Shown here piece by piece: positions 45,363 to 56,216 of a stretch of DNA of 64,000 nucleotides. The stretch comes from Tieghemiomyces parasiticus. Its lineage: Eukaryota; Kickxellomycota; Dimargaritomycetes; Dimargaritales; Dimargaritaceae. The stretch lies in NCBI GenBank assembly GCA_027575765.1, contig JANBPT010000032.1:40547-104546 (forward strand), given 5' to 3'. Numbering within the stretch: position 1 is the stretch's first letter; every line of letters begins with the position of its first letter. The notes under the pieces are model-generated. The model did no database searches and was not told the DNA's origin. It saw only the letters and a program-made list of their open reading frames with translations. The position numbers and the translations under genes are program-made.

Positions 45363-46137
45363 TCACGATCCGAGCGGACCTTCTGTCGAGGGTAGCGAAG
45401 GTGCTCCGGCGGCCTTTTTATGGGCTTCAACGTAGGCCTCGTGACGCTCGGATAGCACCGTCTTGATGCGGGCCATTGACTTCTTGCACTGAGTTGTGGT
45501 TAGCGAACGCGGGTGAGATGGGGACGATGGTGCCATTCAAAACAGGGTTAGCCTCAGTCGATCCCGAAGTACTGGGTGATCGCAACAGCGTCGGTAGACA
45601 AGACACATTGACTAAAGTCTACCAACCTATTGTCCTGTCGGAAAATGCACTGTTGCCGAATGGCCAAGCAGTCTGATAACCCCTACCTTAATGACACGGC
45701 TCTTGTTGTTAAAGTGTTCGGGCGACACCTTGAATAGCTTGGCTTCCTCTTCCTGAGTGGCTAGGAGGTTACGCTCCTTCAGCAGCACAATCCACAGCTT
45801 CTGCAGGTCCTCGAAGCTCTTGTTGCGAAGGTCCGAGGCCTTCCAGGCGCGGCCTGGAAGAAATGGGGGTGGGAAACGATGTCGTCAAGCCAGTTAGTTT
45901 ACGTACGGCAATTGATTAGTGTCCTAGCTAATGATGTCCATGTCAGGCCAGCGGTCAAGGTTCCTGCCTTTGAGCGGCTAGGGCTCCACTGGCGGAAACG
46001 CTGGCTCACTTACCTGTCGGCTCCTTCTCAAGGGGTAGGGACTTGTTTCCCTGAAAGAACTCCTCGAGACCACGGCCCATTCCGGCCTGCCGTCGGAATC
46101 GAGCGGGTGAAAGAATTGACCGAGTGAGGAAGTTCAT
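45363..46137 (-). CDS. MRPL4: Mitochondrial large-subunit ribosomal protein uL29m (MRPL47/Mrpl4)
   Basis: A nuclear-encoded component of the mitochondrial 54S/39S large subunit near the exit tunnel. Three exons on the minus strand: 46014-46137, 45687-45853 and 45363-45488, giving 138 residues. The N-terminus [19 protein letters not shown] is a basic, amphipathic mitochondrial presequence. The family block spans the first junction: [18 protein letters not shown], then [20 protein letters not shown] and [18 protein letters not shown]. The signature GRAW-x3-LR-x-KSFEDL is that of MRP-L47. The last exon encodes a basic helix ([18 protein letters not shown]). It is shorter than the human protein (about 250) but the core is complete. 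It is divergent from the YEATS2-like gene. Confidence 0.92.
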
Positions 46138-47196
46138 GCTGTAGGGGATCGGTTGAAGAAGAAAACGAGTGCGAAGGGCAGAGATCGGCGAGAGAAAAGT
46201 GCAAGAGGCAGATACTGCCGGGATCAGAGCTTGTGAATGGGCCTACAAAGGCAATAGGCAATGGTGATCAAACCAGTGGCTCCGCAGGGGTGAGATTCTC
46301 AAAGATCGCGTGGTCTAATGTGGACTGAACCGCGTAGCAGGCATGGTAATATCAACCTTGTGGGAGTGGCATGCTCCCACCCGGCGGCCTGGTGTCTAAC
46401 CCGCGTTACCTGGCTAGGATCTCACATTGTGGGTCCACGGGTTCAGCTACATACATTGTCTAAGAGCCGTTGTACAATTAGGCTCGCTGGTGCCAATACC
46501 TTGCGGACCATTGCCACGACTTTCATTCATGGACTTCAGTGCAACAATTCTCTATCCCAACCTCCTTGCTGCACCCGGAGGGCCATCCAGAGAGCTGAGA
46601 AAGTCTGCCATCAGTACGAACTCTAACTGATAATTTCATAAGTTGGCTAGCCACCAGCCGACCCAGTCCCTCTTCGACGTAATCATCAAGGCGGCGCTGC
46701 CGAAGGTATCTATAAAAGTTACAGGGCCGAATGCCGTCCTTGTGGAGGTTTTCGAAAATACGCTACACCATCCCCGTAAGGCTTGAATTTCAACGGCCAG
46801 GTTTTTTTCGGTAGCTGGTCCGCTTGGCCAACTTAGTTTCTTCCACTCCTCTTGGCCAGTATGGCCTAGTGCGCAGCCAATCGCAGTGATAGGAATTGAG
46901 GCCGCCCTCACGGCAATTTTTGGCCTGGCGCGTCCAGCCACAGGAGGCACATATTAACCTACCCAGACTTTTCGCCTCGCGGACAGCAACGCTCTATTTA
47001 GGGTTCCTTCCCGACTAGAGCATAGGCCCGCTCGCCTTCCACGTTTGCACCCCCCCATGCGGTCGCTTGTCAAAGTCCACTGCGTTCATTTATACCCTTT
47101 CCCAACTCATTAGGATTCTGACCGGTACCCTCTCCTCTCGCCGCTACCACTCTCTAACACTTAAACCTCGCACTCGCGACGGCATTGGCAAGCACC
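46138..47196. other. Divergent intergenic region, uL29m to YEATS2-like
   Basis: About 1.06 kb that should contain both promoters. A minus-strand open frame at 46636-46950 (104 codons) has no recognisable motif and I do not call it. The sequence just before 47197 is CT-rich leader. Confidence 0.4.
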
Positions 47197-50100
47197 ATGG
47201 CCGACCGACTAACACCACCCGCCAGGCTTCGTAAGTTGGGAGGCGATGCCCTGGCTAACATGGGCTATCAACAGTACGCAACCATAGGCTCACTGACGCG
47301 GCCGAGGCGCGGCGTCGCGACCCGCGTTGTCTCACATAAGGCTCGCGGTCCAGCTGAATACCCTCAATGGGCCCTACTGAACCTCTGGTCTAGCCGGACT
47401 ATTGACAATATCTTTGGTTTTTTTTATCTCTCGCCCCCCTCCCGCCTTCTTGATTATGCGGGCTACGCCATGCAGACACGCCCACTCGGTCTACCAGCAG
47501 CTCCCCGGCCGTGAGGACGTCCTGGGACCCGGCAACCCGCAATGAGGTGGATCGGATATTGAATTACCAGTTCGACCTGGAGATCCATCTGAAGCAGCGC
47601 GAGATCCTGACTATTCAGGAGGAGCTGGCCCGTGGCCGGCGGTCCCTCGAAGAGCTGGACGCCTGGGCTAAAGACGGTAAGTGAGTATCTAGGGATACGT
47701 CATATCAGCTAGTATGCAGGGCCGCCGTCATTAGAGAGCCCCATTTGATCCCACATTGGTCCGGCCTAACTTCCCGTCTCAATCATCAATCCTGGATTCC
47801 GACCATGTCATTCTAGGTTCCGTTCCGGCACCGTACGCCGCACTCCAGAAGGCACCTGCGGCCCCGGCCCACACGTCGTCCGCCAGGCCGACGCGACCGA
47901 TCATCACAGCCCATTTGCGGCCCGAACGACCGGCTAAGCGGACGCGCAAAGATCCCGGCAATCACATCCTGGTGATCCGACGAGCTGACGGTAGTGAAGC
48001 TCAAATCGTTTGTCCCCTGTGCCAACGGTACCACTTCATCAACCTTCAGGGATTCCTCAACCACAGTCGGATCTCCCACGACGCCCAGTATGCCAGCCAC
48101 GAAGAAGCCGTGCGGTTGTGCGGGATCCCCTACGACCCGGCCACGATCGGAGCCGGTATTGAGGTCAATATTGACACGCTCAAACCCAACTGGCTGGCGG
48201 CCTCCGCCAACTTTGCTGTACCTGCCGCCCTCCCGACGGGCCAGTCACGCTCCTCCGCCTTGCTAAACAGGTGTGTGCTAAACCTAAAAATGCGCTGTCC
48301 AGAAAGACACAGAGATCCAGTGCCCCCCGCCCATGCCCCATAATGTGCCACTGCTTGGTTACCATAACAATGACCAATTGAATCCCTTACACAATGATAC
48401 CCACCCTCTAACCCGCAGTGCACCCACAACCCTCACCCTTACGTTCCTCTTGGTTCCACAACAGTGCCGCGCTGAACGAGAGCCAGCGGTCGCAGCTCTC
48501 GTCAACCTTAGACTTCCTCAACCAGAAACCCAGTATTAAGGTATACGAGGAGGACGTGGACCTAGGATCGGGCAGCGACGCTGATGTGACCCCGTCCCGG
48601 CCTGTTCCCTCGACTTCAGAGTGCAATGGCGTGGATTTACCATACAAGTCCCCCCATCTGACCTCCGGCCACGGAACCCATGAGCACCTTCCCAGTAACG
48701 GCCTCGTGGCGCCGTCATCCCCAGCGCACGACACGGATGCTGACCTGGACGAATTGGACCGGCTCACCGAGGACCGGCGGCAGATTCCGACAGGTAGGCT
48801 TTATTCGGCCACGATTATGTTGTTTAGATGACCAACAATGTGCCCCCTCCCCTTCACCTGCGATATTGCGATTTCTTAAAACCGTTCAACCGTATTAATA
48901 CCTGGTACCCGTTTACTTACCCTGCCATCACACTGCCCACCTCTGATTCATCCGACGCTATCTGCACTAGTCCCGGCAGCCCCGGCCTGGGTCCCACTAC
49001 CGCAGTTCCAAGGCCGGGGTCAGATCCGCCACGGTGAGTCACGCTTCTACCTGGCCAAACGTGTCCTGGTGGGCAATGTGTCCAAGTACCTTGCACCCTC
49101 TCAGCGGCCGGCGGCGCACCAGGACTGTGGCTACCGCTGGATGATCTACGTCACCACACCCGGGGGTCACGACCCGCTCAGCACCTTTGTGTCCCGTATC
49201 CAAGTGTTTCTACATCCGAGCTACCGACCGCACGATGTGGTCGACCTGACGGGACCCAAATTTCAACTGACCCGGTACGGGTGGGGTGAATTCCCACTCA
49301 AGCTGAAACTTTACTTTGTGGACCCACGCAACAAGCCCGTGGACCTCATCCACAACCTTGACCTGGACAAGTCCCTGTCGGGGCGGCAGGTGCCCGGTAG
49401 GGAGCAGATTATAGATTTAGAACTCGACCGTAACACCGTGTTTGCGCCCGTAGCTGTTAACGCACCATTTCAGCGAGAGACCGCCGCTTTGCCTGCGCGG
49501 CCCCGACCAACCAGATCGCTAGCCCCGCCGGATCCGTTTTCCCCACTGGGCCTACCCACCATGGTATACCCTTGGCTCTGGGTGGCCGCCGACTGGTACC
49601 CGGTCATTCTGGCGCCGGCCGCCCGCTCCCGCTGGGAAATGGACTACCCACTTCGTCTCCCGTACACCACAGCCGAGGACGAGGCTCAGTACTGGAGGTG
49701 GTCCCTCGGAAAGCGCAAAGCCGTGGAATGGCGGCGGGCACGCTGTATCCGTGAGTTCCTCCGCCAAAGTGCATGGCAGCCGAAATTGACCAGGCGGAAA
49801 CCTATCAAGTACGCGGCGCTCTTTCGGGCGCGGCCAGACGGATCTGGGTTGGAGGAAAATGTGGCCCATCTTCCCGAGCTAGCGACGGCGGAGGTCCCCA
49901 CGCAGCCCTCTGCCTTGGCCGAACAGGTTCCGCCGGCCATGGTCCCTGACCCTAAACAACCCTCTGATCTGCACCCGCCGTCACCGCTGGCCCCATCGGG
50001 AACCGTTGCTGAATCGGAGGACCTACGACCCACCGTGTTCCGGCTCAACCGACGGCACCATCGTAAACACCAGCGTATCGAGGAGGACCAGCGCCAGTGC

Positions 50101-51674
50101 GTCTCGGATATCAGTACGGGTACCATTCTCCGGTGGTGTCGGATTGCCGGGCTGGTGCCGACCCTTGCGCCTCCCGGGGCTGTGGTCACCGTCCCCGAAC
50201 TCCTGCGGCGGGCCCGAGAGGATGAACCGGGAGCTGTACAGCCCACGGCCCGCGAGCGCGCCGATGCTCCTCGCGGGCCGTTACCGCCGTCACACCCAGG
50301 TGGACCAAAAAGCTCCGCGTGGCCCAGTACGGACTTGACCTACCGTGCTGACGGCACGGTTGTGACACACCTTACGGATATACAAGCCCCAGTTGAAGAC
50401 GACAATGACGTGGTCGACGTGGATTACGTGGAGTCCCAGCCGATTCTCTACAGGCACTGTCGGCTCTGCGGTATAGCCATAACAGTCGACCGCCTGGGTG
50501 AGCACCTGCGGAGCCGGGGTTGTGTCGATATCTCCCGCTTGTTTCCCCGGGCGCAGCCGCCGCCTTACAAAGTTGGCCAGGTCGCCCGCGACAGCGAGTG
50601 GTACGAGTGGTACGGTCGGTCTTTGGTGACGCCTGAGGGTATTCCGCATTCACTGACACCCGCAGCTTCACTGACGAGGCACTGCCAATCAGTGGCGGAA
50701 TTAAATGGTGACTCGATGAAGAACAACGGCACCCCTGGGCCGTCCGGAGCCGCGGAAACGGCCTTATCCTTATCGGGCGGGGACGACGCCCAAGCGCCAG
50801 TCCTGGCCCACCTCGCTGCGACAATCCGTAGCCAACCAACCCTCCAGCGACTCCTGCGTGCCTACCTCGGACGTGCGTGTCTGACGGATGTACTCCGGTA
50901 CTATGCCGACGTGCCTTCATCCGCACTGACCACGCTGGAGCGATGTCTCTTTCAGACTGGAGCCATCTCGAAGTTGGTGGCCGGCGGCGAGGACTCCTTG
51001 GACGCGGCCTGGTTAACATCAGGAGCTGTGCCCCAAGAGATAGCCTACCTTCCGTTTTTATTACATGCCACCTTCAGCGATTACATCTGGTCCACCGTTC
51101 GTGTGCTTGGGCTTCCCGGCGTCCCAGCGGAGGCGCAAGCCGGGGCCTCCGCCGAGGTTGGACCGGCCAATCCGCCTGAATCAACTGCCCAGGTTTCAGA
51201 CAGTGTCGAGAAGCTCGCGGAAAAAGTGCCGCCCGAGTCATTACCCACTCTAGTCACTCCCAGTGCGCTAGCTAACATGAATTCTCCCCTCGCCGTGGTA
51301 AGTCACTGATTCGCTATCATCGGACGGGGTACCAACACCTTTGGTATACGCAGTGGTTTCCGACTTGTTCCCCGTGGTTAATACTTACCAGCACATTCAC
51401 CCTATACCCGTTTCCCGGATGTTTTCCTATGCAGGCCGTCGCGAACTTCCTCAGCCGACTGATCGCCAGGAGTGCTGACGCATGCCGGCAACAGCTCCCT
51501 GATCCTGCAGAGATAAGCGATTTGCCATCTGGCCAGCACCAGCCCCCGCGCCTGCTCCTACCACTACATGTATACCAGGCCTGTAACGATACACCTATTG
51601 ATTATGACTTCCTACTACATTCATATATGGGAATGGATACTGAGGTCAATATTGAGGAAGATGCATTGCCCTGA
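47197..51674 (+). CDS. YEATS2-like chromatin protein (YEATS domain plus zinc-finger motifs)
   Basis: Six exons: 47197-47230, 47476-47676, 47817-48270, 48465-48793, 49013-51297 and 51435-51674. The frame is continuous and gives 1180 residues. An N-terminal helical segment (RILNYQFDLEIHLKQREILT) resembles the YEATS2 N-terminal coil. A C-x2-C...H-x4-H finger near residue 145 (CPLCQRYHFINLQGFLNHSR) resembles the finger of Ahc1-type ADA-complex proteins. The YEATS domain is at about 345-465: FYLAKRVLVGNVSKYL, YRWMIYVTTPGG, VFLHPSYRPHDVV and LTRYGWGEFPLKLKLYF. The HPSY and GWGEF motifs line the acyl-lysine pocket. A second C-x2-C-x11-H-x5-C motif (CRLCGIAITVDRLGEHL) lies far downstream. By analogy with animal YEATS2, it is a histone-acyl reader in an acetyltransferase complex. 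Mitochondrial ribosomal genes flank it on both sides. Confidence 0.87.
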
Positions 51675-52179
51675 AACGGAACAGTCGGCCTGAGGGAGGG
51701 TGATGGTATCCTAGCCCAAACTCTCGGACCTCATGAATCTAGGGTTGGCAGTTAAAAAAATCTATAAATAGTCTAATCAATTTGGTTCTTAGCCGAGCTT
51801 TGAGTTCTGGTCACTAGTAGTCAAACAGTCAAGCCCGTACTTCGTGTTTGTGGCTAATAGCCATGTTATGTCAAATCTGTGGTGGGGGGGGGGCAATGTT
51901 GTAATTCTGTATCGGGCCTAGAGCCTTAAGCATGTGGTTCGCTCAACCAACCATCACACGTCCCTCACACGCATACTGCGCTATATTATCACGTGACTAT
52001 ATGGCCATCCCATATTGGTAGGACAGCAGTTGAATCTTGGTCTGGATCGATCTGCGGCATGGAAGAATCCACCTGGCTCTAGCGTGATGGATTCCATGTC
52101 CTGATCGTTGTGTCTTTTCCCTTCATTTTATTGACTATCGCGCACATTGCACTTTGTTTCCCTTACCTGTAAACACACC
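51675..52179. other. Intergenic region, YEATS2-like to mL49
   Basis: About 500 bases between same-strand genes, containing a G-run near 51881-51891. It is AT-rich and presumably holds the YEATS2-like 3' end and the mL49 promoter. No further feature was seen. Confidence 0.4.
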
Positions 52180-52798
52180 ATGTCGTCCCTCCTTTGCCAT
52201 GGTGGCCGCTTGGTCCAGTCCGCGCGCACTTGGTCAGGGCAGATGCTGCGCGGCCTTACGACGGCTACCTCTACCACCCCTGCGACAGAGACCATTTCTC
52301 CGGTTTCTCAACCCACTCTGTTAACCGACACGGTTACGGGCGCCGCAACCGTGAAATCTCCATCAGGTAAGCACCCCCCCCAGGCGAACGAATGCATGAC
52401 TGGTTCTTACAACCCCGAAGTCAAGACATATTTTCTACCGCTGTTGTGGACGGCTAACGAAGATGCTCCGATTACCACCCCCCCTCCTCCTCCACCTTAA
52501 TTCGCACCTCATAATATCCCGCCCGGCCACAATTATAGATGCCACGTCCCACCTCCCTTACCAGGTCAAGCGCACAATCAACCAGTCCTTACCAGTGTAC
52601 ACAGACTATCGCAATGGCCGCACCCGTCACCTGACAATCATTCGGCGGGTCTTTGGCGACCGTGAGGCTCTCATGAGCGACCTGAAGGAGGGCCTCGGAA
52701 CCCAGGATATCACCCTACGCAAGACGAACGGCCATATCTGGGTCAAGGGAAATCGCCGTGTGGAAGTGCTCGAATTTTTGACCAAGCAAGGGTTTTAG
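52180..52798 (+). CDS. IMG2: Mitochondrial large-subunit ribosomal protein mL49 (Img2)
   Basis: A nuclear-encoded mitoribosomal protein required for mitochondrial genome maintenance in yeast (hence Img2). Two exons, 52180-52366 and 52539-52798, give 148 residues. The N-terminus has a mitochondrial presequence: Arg/Ser/Leu-rich (GGRLVQSARTWSGQMLRGL) with no acidic residues. The family core is in exon 2: PYQVKRTINQSLPVYTDYRN, RTRHLTIIRRVFGD, then the terminal ITLRKTNGHIWVKGNRRVEV with C-terminal FLTKQGF. This matches the R-x4-LPVY...LTIIRKV-x-GD...G-HI-x-VKG pattern of mL49. Reading through the intron would hit a stop, so the spliced form is preferred. An AATAAA lies about 40 bases after the stop. 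Confidence 0.92.
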
Positions 52799-53784
52799 AT
52801 CGGAGTAATTCCAATAGTGTAAGTTAAACCTCTAGCTTAATAAATGGAAACATGCAGATAAGGCTATGTATATAATCAGAGCATATGGTGGTATCCATCA
52901 AAAGGCTTTATTTCAGCAGCCCATCCGGGCATGGTGCTTAGTACAGTGCCGAGTCAGATCGTCAGGACGTTTTCAATTAGGCATGCCTTTGACCTATTTA
53001 GCCGAGTTAAGAGCGTAACCATGTGTGTACTCTTTGACAAAAGTAATCCCGACTTCTTTTAATTCTACGGCTCATATAGGTATATCTGCAGCTGGATGTT
53101 ATTGACGTTGGGATGTACCAATGGTGCTGTTTAACTATAGGAGCTCGAAGGTACTCATCCACAGGTCTAACCAGCCAACACCTCTACGACCTCACCGTTC
53201 AAACGGTATGAGCTTACCCTCAGGGATAGTACTAGCGGATTCTTTCCATGCTGCACGATGGCCTAGGAATACCCTTTTGGACAGCATTACACCCACTAAC
53301 TCACGGGTCCACCAGAATACGTCTGGCTAAGAGCTAGTTATTATGATTGTCATACGTTAACAAATCTTTAAGCCACAGGTATGGGTCAGATACCAAATCC
53401 GTCATTTAAGAATAGACATTATTATATGTAGCTCACCAGTAGTATGGTAAGCTTTACTTTGAAAGGCGCAGCCTGACGTTCATGAACTAGTCAGATTTTT
53501 CAGTTAATTGTTATCTCTCTCGCTATATAGGTGCCCCATAAAGTTGTGCTGTTTAGATCGGAAGACGTTTTATGAAGAGCCAGAAGATGGGGCAAAGGAA
53601 TTCGAATATGGGTGTAGCGTTGATAAATGGTGGTCAACCTAAATGGGTCCAATCAGGTAATACTTTGGCAGGGGGGTTGGACTAATCTATTTGATTACTA
53701 CACAACTTATGGGTTGGCTTAAGGCTAAGGGAAGGGTTAGCTACAAGAGATAACCAAGTGATACACAGTACCAAATGGTACAAT
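52799..53784. other. AT-rich intergenic region with polyadenylation hexamer
   Basis: It contains AATAAA at 52839-52844 just after mL49, then about 0.9 kb of AT-rich sequence leading to the solo LTR. No coding exon, tRNA or other repeat was recognised. Confidence 0.4.
52839..52844 (+). terminator. Polyadenylation hexamer
   Basis: An AATAAA lies 40 bases after the mL49 stop codon, a plausible 3'-end signal for that transcript. Confidence 0.5.
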
Positions 53785-54336
53785 GGGGATGTGGTAAGTG
53801 TATACTTACTAAAACACTAAACAAGGTTAAAGCTTAAAACGGGGATTGGGGATTGTTAGGATATTAGCTGTCGTTTATTGTATGGCGACCGTTAGGTCTT
53901 TTATACTTGAATGATGGTCAGCATTAATCAAGTAACTAGCCAGTCTGGACTAGGGGAATCGAGGACGACAGGCAGTGACAGGGCCGGGAGCCGGCATGAA
54001 TAGAAGGGCGGCTAGGTAGCCACCAAAGAAAGGGTAAAGAAAAGAGAGGATCCTAGAAAGGTAAGAGGCGGCGGCACCAGTGAGGAAGGCATCTTCAAGG
54101 ATCCGGAAGATTGAGTACCTATCGGAAAGGATAAATGGAGAGTAGGTAAAGAAAGGAGGGGGGATAATAGATATGGATAGAAGCGTGAAGCCTGGCTAAT
54201 GCAGACTACCAAATAGGTAGGCCATCATTGTTCGGGATCAAGCTATGGCATGGGGTGCGCGGAGGTTTAGACGTGGCATCAACCAATGATCAAATGAGAT
54301 TGACATTGGTAAGGAATTTCAATCGACCACAGGGGA
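53785..54336 (+). mobile_element. Solo LTR with 5-bp target-site duplication (copy 2)
   Basis: The LTR itself is 53790-54331 (542 bp), beginning TGTGG and ending CCACA. It is bounded by identical GGGGA pentamers at 53785-53789 and 54332-54336, a perfect 5-bp target-site duplication as made by retrotransposon integrases. A TTTTATAC TATA-like element near 53899-53906 sets the + orientation. It aligns end to end with 25495-26038. No internal gag/pol sequence or second LTR adjoins it, so it is the product of LTR-LTR recombination. The superfamily (copia or gypsy) cannot be decided. Confidence 0.85.
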
Positions 54337-54827
54337 AGTATAAGAGAATTATGGAGGAGAATCCCAGAGGGACTGGGGGCCTCTAAAGTTATCAATGTTG
54401 CTGGGTGTCTTTTGTATGGTTAAGGTGGAAAAGGGGAACAAGTGACTAATGGTGGTGCCAATTGGCAAAGGATTAGGCCCAAGGACCACGAGTCTGCGAA
54501 TTATAGGGTAGAGGTAAAGCAATCAATGGTAAAATGAGAAGTGGAGGAAACGTACGGGGTACAACGAGTAGAGGAAAAACGGAGGAAAGAATGGTAATAC
54601 AAGTTCCGTCGACCACGGAAAAGGGACTTGGGATTTCCTGATTTTTGTTTCGGCACCGTCAGTATCATTATTATCCTTTGCACCTTAGGAGATAGGGCGA
54701 AAAACGTTGGGCGCAATTATGGGCATTACAATCAGGTCATACCCGAGGCACCTCACATTTACATACACCAGTGTTGACATTACTCTACATATTCTAACTC
54801 GAATTTTTTGGTGGGCATACCAGATGG
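54337..54827. other. Intergenic region
   Basis: About 490 bases of AT-rich, purine-rich sequence between the solo LTR and the stop of the secreted orphan gene. No gene was recognised. Confidence 0.4.
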
Positions 54828-56216
54828 TCAGTCATGAAGGGACCAGCGTGAATATCGAGTGGCGAACAGCTTCCTGATTTCCTCGAGGCTAAATTCGTAA
54901 GCGTAGAGGGAATGCGACAGGCGATTCTGGGACACAAGGGACTGTATATTCTTCCCAATAATCATTTGCTGGTTCTGGTCCATTGTAAACGTTCTGTATC
55001 GTACATTGCTGTCTAAGCGTGCCATATGGCGAGCGAAGGCATCACAGTTCAACACAAAGCTACCATCGGTATGAAACTCGTACGGAAAGACGATACTTAT
55101 TTTCTCATCGGACTCCTGCAACGGTTGACCGGCCAGCAGAATATAATCGTCACCGGGTAAATTCGTCATGAGGGATGGATTGGGCCGCTTTGTCAAATGC
55201 TTATCGGAAGGGAGGCCCACCTTAAACTTATAATTGAGATCCCTGATAGCTGCCAATGGAGTACCTGAGCTGAGTTTTTTGTCAGATTGGGCGGCAGTGA
55301 ATGGTTGGCTCGGTGGGTGTGAAGAACTGGCCCGGGCAGCGATAGTCTGTGCACAAGTATTACTTACATAAGTAACCTTGTCAAGGAGTCTCATCTTAAA
55401 GTCAGTTGGTGATTGCGCTTTAGCTACAGCATTGGGAAATCTGTTGAATTGGTCGGTGACGAACTCCGACAGCGTATTACTTAATAGGAACTGTGCCGGC
55501 AAGGGTCTGATCGACGGGATGGCCTGTGTGTCACTAGACCCTAACGCCAAGGGGAACTGGTCGGGACGATGGCTAGGGGTCGAGTTAGGGTCATGTATGG
55601 CATCCTGGTTGCTTGGGCGCTTCGAGGGGCCAACACTAGGGTTGTGTTTACGACTGCCGTCCGATTGGTCGCCCGAGCGTGTGTCCAGGAGATCGGGCTG
55701 AGGTGCTTTACCGTCCGGGGCCAGTATCTTTTGTATGGCTGGGTCCAATGTCGACCATATATCCATCTCGTAGGGGAACAGTGGACGGTGGCGATCATTT
55801 GGTTCGGGGCTGGTCTGGAGTACGCTCCACTGGTCGACTGGAGGTGCACCTGGCGCGTGTTGAGTTGCTTCGCCGCCCGAGAGCAGTATTTCACGTACGG
55901 CGGGGTCAAACTCCGGCCAAGTGTCCCATTCATTGAGTTTCGAGAAGGAGGGGCTATGGGGGAGGTGCGTGGACATTCCGGGCGGCTGTAGCGACCGGCC
56001 GTCGTCAGCTTCGTACACCGGTTGGAAGGGGGCAGAGTCTGGTGTCGCAGTGAGCGAGGTTCCCTGTTGAACCAGCCATGGATTAGGCTGCATGCCAACG
56101 AGCGGTAATCGGGAGCCCTTCATATTGTCCGTCACTGGAGCCCCCATCGTCGAATAGGCCATGCATAGCATCGCCAGCGTAAGGCGGAAGGAAGTTTGAC
56201 CAATATAGGCAATCAT
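54828..56216 (-). CDS. Predicted secreted protein with internal repeat, unknown family
   Basis: A 462-residue single-exon protein I do not recognise. The N-terminus is a signal-peptide type sequence (MIAYIGQTSFRLTLAMLCMA, probable cut near STMGA). A Pro/Ser/Asp-rich region follows and contains two related units: EWDTWPEFDPAVREILLSGG (about 96-115) and EMDIWSTLDPAIQKILAPDG (about 150-169), suggesting internal duplication. The C-terminal half is mixed alpha/beta (IVFPYEFHTDGSFVLNCDAF; MIIGKNIQSLVSQNRLSHSL) with no membrane segment and few cysteines. Two other orphan genes here also have signal peptides, but I see no sequence similarity among them. The start is the first ATG. It could be a cell-wall or effector-like secreted protein; this is only inferred from the leader. 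Confidence 0.68.
   Translation of the reverse strand: MIAYIGQTSFRLTLAMLCMAYSTMGAPVTDNMKGSRLPLVGMQPNPWLVQQGTSLTATPDSAPFQPVYEADDGRSLQPPGMSTHLPHSPSFSKLNEWDTWPEFDPAVREILLSGGEATQHAPGAPPVDQWSVLQTSPEPNDRHRPLFPYEMDIWSTLDPAIQKILAPDGKAPQPDLLDTRSGDQSDGSRKHNPSVGPSKRPSNQDAIHDPNSTPSHRPDQFPLALGSSDTQAIPSIRPLPAQFLLSNTLSEFVTDQFNRFPNAVAKAQSPTDFKMRLLDKVTYVSNTCAQTIAARASSSHPPSQPFTAAQSDKKLSSGTPLAAIRDLNYKFKVGLPSDKHLTKRPNPSLMTNLPGDDYILLAGQPLQESDEKISIVFPYEFHTDGSFVLNCDAFARHMARLDSNVRYRTFTMDQNQQMIIGKNIQSLVSQNRLSHSLYAYEFSLEEIRKLFATRYSRWSLHD

Noticed and set aside
46636..46950. 104-codon minus-strand open frame between uL29m and the YEATS2-like gene
   Set aside because: No motif, no leader or splice support, and it lies in a shared promoter region.
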